Source: CAZFAT01 sp964517075
Lineage (GTDB): Bacteria; Acidobacteriota; Vicinamibacteria; Vicinamibacterales; SCN-69-37
Assembly (NCBI GenBank): GCA_964517075.1
Contig: CAZFAT010000026.1
Location: 1 to 5,457, forward strand
DNA: 5,457 bases
Direction of reading: 5' to 3'
This document shows, in pieces, positions 1-5,457 of this stretch; positions within the stretch are counted from its first letter, which is position 1; every line of letters begins with the position of its first letter. The position numbers were made by a program, and so were the translations under genes. Under the pieces are notes generated by a model, which worked only from the letters and a program-made list of their open reading frames with translations, was not told the DNA's origin and did not search any database.

Positions 1-433
1 CCGTATCGATGCGCCGGACGAACCAGTAGCCGATCATCGTGATGCTGATGACCGACAAGGCCCCCTGCCCGAGCGCGCGGGTCAGAGTGATCAGCATCGC
101 GAGTGCCGTCAGGCTCGTCGCCTGGCTCATCGCCAGCACGACACCGCCGAGCGCGAGGACCACGACGGTCAGCACGACGCGCGCGCCCAGCCAATCGAGG
201 AGCCGGCCAACGCCGAGCGCGCCGGCCGCGCCCGTCATCGTCGCCCAGAAATTCAGCGTGGCGTAGGTGACGCGGTCGAGGCCCAGCTCGGCCAGCAGCG
301 GCTCGGTGATCAGGCCGAGGCCCTGCGACCGGCCGGGCAGGGTGCCCACCATGGCGAGCGCGGCGACGGCCACGACCGCCCAGCCGCGGTAGATGCGGTT
401 GACCGTGACCCGGGCGGAAGATTGATGGACCAT
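1..433 (-). CDS. MFS transporter, N-terminal part (cut by left edge)
   Basis: This is an inner-membrane secondary transporter of the major facilitator superfamily; its substrate cannot be told. Only the first 144 residues are visible. They show a basic N-terminus, then hydrophobic segments at about residues 17-34, 57-76, 86-103 and 108-137, matching TM1-TM4. Between TM2 and TM3 lies MFS signature motif A, read as GRLLDWLGAR (residues 76-85) with the conserved Gly, Asp, Gly and Arg. In TM4, RALGQG (residues 119-124) resembles the Arg-containing motif B region. The pattern EPLLAELGL after TM1 and a YWF-V-RR end after TM4 recall monocarboxylate or oxalate/formate antiporter-like branches, but this is a weak guess. 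The ATG at 433 is the only likely start: an in-frame stop lies at 455-457, with no ATG, GTG or TTG between. No clear Shine-Dalgarno precedes it. The gene is transcribed divergently from the SRPBCC gene. Confidence 0.88.
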   Translation of the reverse strand, partial: MVHQSSARVTVNRIYRGWAVVAVAALAMVGTLPGRSQGLGLITEPLLAELGLDRVTYATLNFWATMTGAAGALGVGRLLDWLGARVVLTVVVLALGGVVLAMSQATSLTALAMLITLTRALGQGALSVISITMIGYWFVRRIDT

Positions 434-570
434 CGCGAGGGCGCCCGAAACAGCTTAGAGCACGTGGCGACGTTGCAGCCGCCGAATGGAGCGGCCGGTC
501 CTCCGCCCGCGGCAGACCACTTGCGTCGGGAGGCCCGGGCGGGCAGTATGGCCGCCACAGGGTCCCTCCC
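434..570. other. Divergent intergenic region (MFS / SRPBCC promoters expected here)
   Basis: This 137-bp spacer separates two genes transcribed away from each other, so promoters for both should lie in it or close by. I cannot define them. Toward the SRPBCC gene there is a poor sigma70-like pair, TTGCGT at 521-526 and CAGTAT at 544-549, with 17 bp between them. A perfect palindrome CACGTG lies at 461-466. The plus-strand side has a modest ribosome-binding sequence AGGG at 559-562, 8 nt before the SRPBCC ATG. No terminator-like hairpin with a T run is seen. Confidence 0.5.
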
Positions 571-1098
571 ATGCTCAAGAAAATTGCCCTCTTCCTCCTC
601 GTCGTCGTTGCGGGCGTGCTGCTGTTCGCGGCCACGAAGCCGGACACGCTCCACGTCGAGCGCACCGCCACCATCACTGCGCCGCCGGACAAGATCTACC
701 CCTTCATCAGCGACTTCCACCAGTGGCCGTTGTGGTCGCCCTGGGAGGATCTCGACCCGGCCATGACGCGGACGCACCGCGGCGCGCCGAGCGGCCGGGG
801 CGCCATCTACGAGTGGTCGGGCAACAGCGAGGTCGGCCGCGGGCGGATGGAAATCACCGACACGGTGGAGCCCGCGAGTGTCACCATCGCGCTCGACTTC
901 ATCGAGCCGTGGGAAGGCCACAACATCACGGAGTTCCGGCTGACGCCTGAGGGCGGGACGACGACGGTGCGATGGACGATGGAGGGGCCGAGCCCCTACC
1001 TGATGAAGGTGATGAGCGTCTTCACGAGCATGGACCGGATGATTGGCGGAGATTTCGAGCGGGGCCTGGAGAAGTTGAAGGCGGTGGCGGAGAAGTAG
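571..1098 (+). CDS. SRPBCC family (polyketide cyclase/START-like) protein, membrane-anchored
   Basis: A complete 175-residue protein with a START/Bet v1-like helix-grip fold, a family that binds hydrophobic ligands in a deep cavity; many members carry no known enzymatic activity and the ligand here is unknown. Residues 4-22 form one hydrophobic segment after a Lys-Lys pair, so it is an uncleaved signal anchor or a signal peptide, with the domain outside the cytoplasm. There is no cysteine, so it is not a lipoprotein. The domain starts near residue 28. Family hallmarks are the APPDKIYPFISD stretch (37-48), the aromatic WPLWSPWE (52-59), the GAIYEWSGN strand turn (77-85), and a C-terminal amphipathic helix ending in DFERGLEKLK (161-170). 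The length is usual for anchored members. The start is supported by AGGG 8 nt upstream and by the position of the anchor. Its TAG stop lies 3 bp from the stop of the convergent VWA gene. Confidence 0.9.
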   Translation: MLKKIALFLLVVVAGVLLFAATKPDTLHVERTATITAPPDKIYPFISDFHQWPLWSPWEDLDPAMTRTHRGAPSGRGAIYEWSGNSEVGRGRMEITDTVEPASVTIALDFIEPWEGHNITEFRLTPEGGTTTVRWTMEGPSPYLMKVMSVFTSMDRMIGGDFERGLEKLKAVAEK

Positions 1099-1101
1099 GC
1101 G

Positions 1102-3420
1102 TCATTGTCCCCGGACATACACCGCGAGCCGCGGAAACGCGAAGCGCCCGGCGATCTCGTCGATCACGTTCACCTGGCAGGTGTACAGGCCGGGCGGCAG
1201 GCCAGCGGCCGGCACCTGAAGCTGGAAGATCACAGCCTTGCGGTCCGGGTCGTCGAGCGCGATGCGCTCCGTGACGGGCGTCTCGAAGATCTTGACCCGC
1301 CCTCGATAGAAGGCAAGGCTGGCGCGCACCTTGGTCGCGCCGCCGGGCGCGGCCGCCGGATCGTAGACCTCGAAATAGAAGTACATCGGCTGGGTGCGGA
1401 GCACCACGTGCGACAGGCTCTGCACGATCTCCTGTCCGTTGCGCAGGAGCGGATTCGGGCTCTCGTTCCCCCACTGCGGTCCGCCGCCCCCGCGCCGGCT
1501 GTTGAAGCCGCGGCCGGCTGGATCGGGCAGGCCCGCCGAAGCGCCACCTCGGCCGCCCCGCCCGCCGGGCCCGCCGCCGCGCATCGATCGCAGCTGCGTG
1601 CTCAGAACCACCGGACTGACCTTGATGGGCTCCGCCTTGAGATCGGGAATCGTGATCGGAAACTCGAAGGTGCCCATCATGCCGTCGGCATTCTCGCGGA
1701 CGGCCACCTTCACCTTGAAGTGCCCGGCTGGCAGCGTCACGCCTGATTGGTACTGCAGCTGTTTGCCGACGAGCGCGGCGGCCTGCGCCGCGGGAATCTG
1801 CATCGTGTCGCGAATGCGGCCGACGACGCGGCCCTGCTCGTCGGTCACGACGCCCAGGACATCCACCGACGCGTTGCGCCGATCGAGCTGGGTGGCCGTC
1901 GGCACGCGCACCTGCGACCCGGGCACCGCCAGCGACACCGGCACGTAGAACCGATTGTCCGGCAGCCGGAACCAGCTCGTGGTGGCGACGACCGGCAGGT
2001 CGGTTGACGACACCGCCGAGGCGATCTGCTCCTGGAGCTGACGCTCGCGATCGTCGCGGCCGAGGTGCGCGAAGTCCGCCTTCGCGTAGTAGCCCCTGCG
2101 CGCCTCGACGCGATAGCCCGTGCTCGTGTTCCGCAGCCGCACGGTGATGCGCCGGAACTTGCCATCGGGCGTGCTGTTCGTGCTGCTGTAACCCAGCAGA
2201 TAGTAGGCCGACAGGTCGTGCAGCACCCGCGTGAACGCGGGCCCGAAGTCGTTCGAGTCGAGAAACACCTCGCCGCCGGTGTCGGCCGCGAGTGTCGACA
2301 GCGTTTCCTGCGACGCGTTCAACGCGCTGAACTGGCTGATCATCGACCGGCCCGAGAACACCGACGCGCCGCCGCCGCCCCGCCCGCCACCTCCGCCGCC
2401 GCCGCGGCCGCCGCGGCCACCAGGCGCGCCGCCCGGCACGATGGCCGACAGGCCGCGACTGTCCACGGGATAGATGGATGTGTTCGAGCGGTTGCACGTG
2501 TTGGTGACCGCGCGCAGCTCCACCTGGTTGTCACTGCCGCTGCGCGAGAGACCGGAGCTGAAGTACAGCAGCGCCTTCTTCTGATCGACCGACGCGAGAG
2601 CCGTACACAACACCCGCATCGCGCGCAGCCGCCGATCGTTGTTGAAGATGCCGAACTCGCCGTCATCGAGCGGCAGGTCGGCCGGATCGGCCTCGGCCGT
2701 CTCCTCCGTCACCTCGACGACCTCGACGGCCTCCGGCTGCTCGAAGCCGGCGCCGGCGGTCAGATCGAACCCGTCGAGAGTGGCGCGCAGGGCCTCGCGA
2801 TCGGACGTGAAGTCGCGCAGGATCGTCAGTGACTGGCCGACGGTCGCCACGGCCACCAGATCGGCCGCGGTCATCTGCGTCTCGACGTAGTCGTGGGCCG
2901 AGGTCACCGCGCGCTCGACCTCTTCGGGCTGCATGGAGCTCGTGTCGAAGAGCAGGACGATCATCCGGCGTCCCGTGAGATCGTCGGCCTCGGTCGAAGC
3001 CGCGGCGGGCGACACCGGAGCCGCCGGCTCGACGCCGCCCGGCGGCGCCAGGACGATCGACCGCTGGCTCGCCGCCGCCTGCAGCTGTTCCATGCCCAGC
3101 ACGGTCGAGACGGTCAGCGGGGGCAGCGGATCGGTGCGGATCTCCTCGAAGGCGAACGAAACGATCTGCTGCGCCCGGCCCTCTTCGGCGACCGTGAAAT
3201 CCGCGGCCGTGAGGCCGCGCACGATGTTGCCGTCCCGGTCGCGCACCACCACGTCCACACGGACCAGCTCGGCGGCCCCGCGGAAGATCGGCGCGCGCGC
3301 GGGCGCCTGCTGCCCGATGGGCCGGGCCCCGGCGGCGAGCCCCAGGGCGCCGGCCAGCGCCACCGTGACAAGTCGCCGTCGCAGGGCGATCCCGGGCTGT
3401 CGCACGTGGATGTCCGCCAT
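1102..3420 (-). CDS. Exported VWA-domain protein, acidobacterial VWFA-related family
   Basis: A complete 772-residue protein of the VWA type abundant in Acidobacteriota; its cellular role is unknown. Seen in order: a signal peptide (three Arg at 14-16, hydrophobic 17-31, likely cut near 32); a beta-rich N-terminal module (50-95) with the family pattern VRDRDGNIVRGLTAADF; an Ala/Pro-rich linker (103-147); a VWA domain (about 151-410) beginning MIVLLFDTSSM; a Gly/Arg tract inside it (330-351); the strand AYYLLGYSS (405-413) and GKFRRITVRLR (420-430), both typical of the family; then two beta-sandwich-like units (about 481-605 and 675-771) separated by a second Gly/Arg tract (614-646). The metal site is degenerate: DTSSM lacks the fifth-position Ser of DxSxS, and FSSG replaces the usual Asp-Gly turn. 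Cysteines are few (272, 309, 748). The ATG at 3420 overlaps the receptor stop as TGATG. A GTG five codons later is a possible alternative start. Adhesion or protein-protein contact is inferred, not shown. Confidence 0.88.
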   Translation of the reverse strand: MADIHVRQPGIALRRRLVTVALAGALGLAAGARPIGQQAPARAPIFRGAAELVRVDVVVRDRDGNIVRGLTAADFTVAEEGRAQQIVSFAFEEIRTDPLPPLTVSTVLGMEQLQAAASQRSIVLAPPGGVEPAAPVSPAAASTEADDLTGRRMIVLLFDTSSMQPEEVERAVTSAHDYVETQMTAADLVAVATVGQSLTILRDFTSDREALRATLDGFDLTAGAGFEQPEAVEVVEVTEETAEADPADLPLDDGEFGIFNNDRRLRAMRVLCTALASVDQKKALLYFSSGLSRSGSDNQVELRAVTNTCNRSNTSIYPVDSRGLSAIVPGGAPGGRGGRGGGGGGGRGGGGASVFSGRSMISQFSALNASQETLSTLAADTGGEVFLDSNDFGPAFTRVLHDLSAYYLLGYSSTNSTPDGKFRRITVRLRNTSTGYRVEARRGYYAKADFAHLGRDDRERQLQEQIASAVSSTDLPVVATTSWFRLPDNRFYVPVSLAVPGSQVRVPTATQLDRRNASVDVLGVVTDEQGRVVGRIRDTMQIPAAQAAALVGKQLQYQSGVTLPAGHFKVKVAVRENADGMMGTFEFPITIPDLKAEPIKVSPVVLSTQLRSMRGGGPGGRGGRGGASAGLPDPAGRGFNSRRGGGGPQWGNESPNPLLRNGQEIVQSLSHVVLRTQPMYFYFEVYDPAAAPGGATKVRASLAFYRGRVKIFETPVTERIALDDPDRKAVIFQLQVPAAGLPPGLYTCQVNVIDEIAGRFAFPRLAVYVRGQ
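1483..1581 (-). repeat. Gly/Arg-rich low-complexity tract 2 of the VWA protein
   Basis: These 33 codons (residues 614-646) encode a Gly/Arg-rich stretch starting RGGGPGGRGGRGG and ending SRRGGGG, broken by a short LPDPAGRGF segment. It lies between the two C-terminal beta-rich units and is probably a flexible, positively charged linker. It shares the nine residues PGGRGGRGG with tract 1, but with different codons. Confidence 0.8.
2368..2433 (-). repeat. Gly/Arg-rich low-complexity tract 1 of the VWA protein
   Basis: These 22 codons (residues 330-351) encode almost only Gly with three Arg, one Pro and one Ala. The tract lies inside the VWA domain, after the strand SIYPVDSRGL and before the helix MISQFSALNAS, so it is likely a surface loop. 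On the plus strand it appears as a run of GCC/CCG-type trinucleotides, which could in principle change length by slippage. Confidence 0.85.
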
Positions 3421-3422
3421 CA
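3418..3422 (-). promoter_or_regulatory. TGATG stop/start overlap coupling receptor and VWA gene
   Basis: Read on the minus strand, the receptor stop TGA (3422-3420) and the VWA start ATG (3420-3418) share one base. The 20 nt before the ATG contain no convincing Shine-Dalgarno, so the VWA protein is probably made by re-initiation of ribosomes finishing the receptor. This ties expression of the two proteins together. Confidence 0.85.
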
Positions 3423-5457
3423 GAAGCGCAGCCGCATCGTCAACCGCATCGTGCGCATGCCGCGGACCGACGTGATCTGGCCGAACGTGCTCGAGTTGAC
3501 GTTGGCATCCACGCCGCCGTAGTTCACCGTGTTGAGCAGATTGGTGGCGTTGAGCTGGATCGTGACGCCGCGGTTGCCCCCGAGCCGCAGGTCGCGGACG
3601 AACGTGGCGTTCAGCTGCTTCGACCCCGGTCCGACGATCAGGTTGCGCGACGAATTGCCAAAGGTCCCCGCCCCGGGCACGGAAAAAGCCGCGGTGTTGA
3701 ACCACTGATCGATCGTGGGGTCGGTCAGCTCGAGAGGCTCGCCACTGTAGTCCGCGCGCAGTGTGCCCCCGACGCCGCGCGCCACGTCCGACGCGCAGGA
3801 ACTGCACCGCACGGTCAGCGGAGTGCCAGAGTTGAAGCTGAAGTTCGCCGACATCGACCAGTCGCCGACGATGGCCGCGAGCCACCCGCCGTCGGTGAGC
3901 CAGCGGCGGTTGACGCCCCACGGCAGCTCGATGCTCACGTTGCCGGTCACCTGGTGCCGCCGGTCGAAGTTCGACAGGGCCCACTCGGCGTCGAGATTCT
4001 GATCGTCCTGCGCGACGGTGGCGCCGCCGCCGGTGGCCGTCGTGTTGTCGCGCGACCGGGCCAGCGTATAGGCCACGCTGCCGGCGATGCCGCTCGCCTG
4101 CCGCTTCTGCAACCGAAGACTCAACCCGTTCGCGCGAGACGATCCCTCGGACGATTGCCAGGTGAAGGCCTGCACGTCGGGAATCCTGAGCCCGTCCGGT
4201 CCACGGTTGGGTGCCCGCAGCATGTCGAGATCGGACCCGCGCGTGCCCACGTAGGTGGCGCCCGCGGCCCACAGGCGGCTGAGGTCGCGGCTGTAGTCGA
4301 CGCTCCACTGATGGATCAGGCCCGCGACGTAGTTCCTGTCGATGCCGTAGTTGTTCGTCACGGTGGTCGGCGTAATGTCGGCGAAGGGATCGATCATCGA
4401 GAGCGGTGACGTCAGCGATCCGATGCTGGTCCCCGTCAGGAAGAACGGTGGCTGCTGATACAACTCGCGAGCAATGGCGGAGTAGGTGCCGCTGTTGTAC
4501 GTCAGCCCGTAGCCGAATCGGACGACGGATCGATTGGTGGCGCGCCAGGCGACACCCACGCGCGGCGCGATGTTATCCGAGTCCGGCAGCACGAGTCCGA
4601 TGGGAAACGCGCCGGAGTAGAGCCCGACCTCGCCCGACAGCACCGGCGCCACGGCCGTGAAATCCTCGTTCGCGTCAAGGTTCACCATCTGCCCGTTCGC
4701 CTCGCGGAAGGGCGAGATGTACTCGTACTGAAGGCCGTAATTGATCGTCCACCGCGCCTTCCAGCGCCAGTCGTCCTGGAAGTACAGACTGCCCTGCCAG
4801 CCGCGGATCGCCGTCGGATTGGCAATGGTGTCAGGATTGATGCTGTATTGGCGCGACGCCTGCTGCGGGAGGCCCAGCAGGAAGTCCGCGAAGTCCTGGC
4901 CGCTCCCCCGCTGGATGCCGACCCCGCCGGCGGTGTACAACCCGGTGAACGTGAAGCTGCCCCGCGCGTTCGCGTTGGACAGGCTGTCGTTCCACTGCCG
5001 CGAGTAGCTGCCGCCCACCCGATAGGTGTGGGTGCCGGCCGGCCGCGTCCATCCGTACCCGAGCTGGAAGGTGCGATCGCTCCGTCGCGACGGCGTGATG
5101 TCACGCAGGCCCGTGAACCCCGACGAGAAGGCGACCGTCGGCACACCCCAGTCGAACGGGTCCTCCGAGACGCCGCCAATGCCCGCGAGGGCGACGACGT
5201 TCTGATTGAAGGCGAGATCATTCAAGGTGGTCGACGCGGTGCGGCCGATGCTCGTGTTGATCGTGTGGACCGATCGGCCGTAGCGCAAGTTCAGCGCCAC
5301 GGGCACGCTCAAAGTCGACCCGTTGGTCCGACCCGTCAGGAGCGGAAAGACGTTCAGCCGGTCGCCCTCGTTTCGGCGATACGTGATCGTTCCGTTGACT
5401 GTCGCGCTCAGCGCGGGCACAAGGTTGCCTCGGCCGCCACGCCCGCCGCCGCCCCGG
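3420..5457 (-). CDS. TonB-dependent receptor, Oar-like, C-terminal barrel part (N-terminus beyond right edge)
   Basis: An outer-membrane TonB-dependent receptor that should import a ligand using TonB-ExbBD energy; the ligand is unknown. The 678 visible residues are beta-barrel; the signal peptide, any carboxypeptidase-regulatory-like domain, the TonB box and the plug lie outside. Hallmarks of the acidobacterial Oar-like group, by coding position: DFADFLLGLP (4895-4866); LYFQDDWRW followed by INYGLQYEYISPF just after it; NIAPRVGVAW; SNFDRRHQVTGN (from 3974); WFNTAAFSVP; and FVRDLRLGG with NATNLLNTVNYGG near the end. It ends MRLRF, with the terminal Phe needed for barrel insertion. The reading frame stays open to the right edge, where it encodes a Gly/Arg run, so the GTG at 5420 is not the true start. 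A CSSC pair (codons 3806-3795) sits near the C-terminus. No frameshift or internal stop is seen. The VWA gene follows directly with overlapping codons. Confidence 0.92.
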   Translation of the reverse strand, partial: RGGGGRGGRGNLVPALSATVNGTITYRRNEGDRLNVFPLLTGRTNGSTLSVPVALNLRYGRSVHTINTSIGRTASTTLNDLAFNQNVVALAGIGGVSEDPFDWGVPTVAFSSGFTGLRDITPSRRSDRTFQLGYGWTRPAGTHTYRVGGSYSRQWNDSLSNANARGSFTFTGLYTAGGVGIQRGSGQDFADFLLGLPQQASRQYSINPDTIANPTAIRGWQGSLYFQDDWRWKARWTINYGLQYEYISPFREANGQMVNLDANEDFTAVAPVLSGEVGLYSGAFPIGLVLPDSDNIAPRVGVAWRATNRSVVRFGYGLTYNSGTYSAIARELYQQPPFFLTGTSIGSLTSPLSMIDPFADITPTTVTNNYGIDRNYVAGLIHQWSVDYSRDLSRLWAAGATYVGTRGSDLDMLRAPNRGPDGLRIPDVQAFTWQSSEGSSRANGLSLRLQKRQASGIAGSVAYTLARSRDNTTATGGGATVAQDDQNLDAEWALSNFDRRHQVTGNVSIELPWGVNRRWLTDGGWLAAIVGDWSMSANFSFNSGTPLTVRCSSCASDVARGVGGTLRADYSGEPLELTDPTIDQWFNTAAFSVPGAGTFGNSSRNLIVGPGSKQLNATFVRDLRLGGNRGVTIQLNATNLLNTVNYGGVDANVNSSTFGQITSVRGMRTMRLTMRLRF
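5424..5456 (-). repeat. Gly/Arg-rich tract in the receptor
   Basis: These 11 codons encode RGGGGRGGRGN within the receptor frame at the right edge; the tract may continue outside the window. It precedes barrel strands such as ATVNGTITYRR, so it probably forms a loop. It resembles the two Gly/Arg tracts of the downstream VWA protein. Confidence 0.7.

Noticed and set aside
461..466. CACGTG palindrome in the divergent spacer as an operator.
   Set aside because: It is a single six-base palindrome with no flanking symmetry or second copy and no regulator gene nearby.
521..549. TTGCGT and CAGTAT with 17-bp spacing as the SRPBCC promoter.
   Set aside because: Only three of six bases match consensus in each box, and such matches are expected by chance; acidobacterial promoters are also poorly defined.
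310..921. Long minus-strand open frame across the MFS start and the SRPBCC gene.
   Set aside because: It is antisense to the well-supported SRPBCC gene and overlaps the MFS N-terminus in another frame; its Arg/Pro/Ala-rich composition is typical of a shadow frame in GC-rich DNA.
1122..1134. Small inverted repeat CCGCG-AGC-CGCGG near the end of the VWA gene, considered as a terminator.
   Set aside because: The stem is only 5 bp, lies inside coding sequence and has no T run on either strand.
2365..2435. GCC-rich run considered as a tandem DNA repeat or CRISPR-like array.
   Set aside because: There is no repeat-spacer structure; it is explained as codons for a Gly/Arg tract in the VWA protein.
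1022..2497. 491-residue minus-strand open frame inside the VWA gene.
   Set aside because: It is an Arg/Gly/His-rich out-of-frame reading of the VWA gene, with no domain or signal peptide.
2065..2832. 255-residue plus-strand open frame opposite the VWA gene.
   Set aside because: It is a mirror frame of the VWA coding strand with Arg/Ala-rich composition and no recognisable motif.
3421..4308. Upstream extension of the VWA reading frame, which would give a 1068-residue protein.
   Set aside because: This part overlaps the well-supported receptor in another frame, is Arg-rich and has no recognisable domain. A proper signal peptide begins right after the ATG at 3420, which also forms the TGATG overlap.
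5418..5420. GTG as the start of the receptor.
   Set aside because: The frame stays open upstream to the window edge, no signal peptide follows the GTG, and the plug and N-terminal domains are missing, so the gene begins outside the window.

Overview
The window is GC-rich and gene-dense. Its two largest genes belong to families typical of Acidobacteriota: an Oar-like TonB-dependent receptor and an exported VWA-domain protein of the acidobacterial type. The likely source is an acidobacterium, possibly of the Vicinamibacteria group. This is inferred from protein families only, because no rRNA or other phylogenetic marker is present. I see no tRNA, rRNA, CRISPR array, insertion sequence, integrase or attachment site, so the window reads as ordinary chromosome.

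Layout. (1) Positions 1-433, minus strand: the N-terminal third of a major facilitator superfamily transporter, cut by the left edge. (2) Positions 434-570: a divergent intergenic region of 137 bp. (3) Positions 571-1098, plus strand: a complete small membrane-anchored SRPBCC (polyketide cyclase-like, START-type fold) protein. (4) Positions 1102-3420, minus strand: a complete 772-residue exported VWA-domain protein whose stop lies only 3 bp from the SRPBCC stop (tail to tail). (5) Positions 3420 to the right edge, minus strand: the C-terminal 678 residues of an Oar-like TonB-dependent receptor; its N-terminus lies outside the window. The receptor stop and VWA start overlap as TGATG, so the two are almost certainly co-transcribed and translationally coupled, with the receptor first.

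How the genes may work together. The receptor should sit in the outer membrane. The VWA protein has a signal peptide and should be periplasmic or surface-associated. Both carry Gly/Arg-rich (RGG-like) low-complexity tracts, and the VWA protein has a degenerate metal site plus two similar beta-rich C-terminal units. The most interesting unit here is therefore this receptor-VWA pair, a plausible cell-envelope uptake or adhesion module whose substrate cannot be read from the sequence. The MFS and SRPBCC genes face away from each other and show no evident link to the pair.
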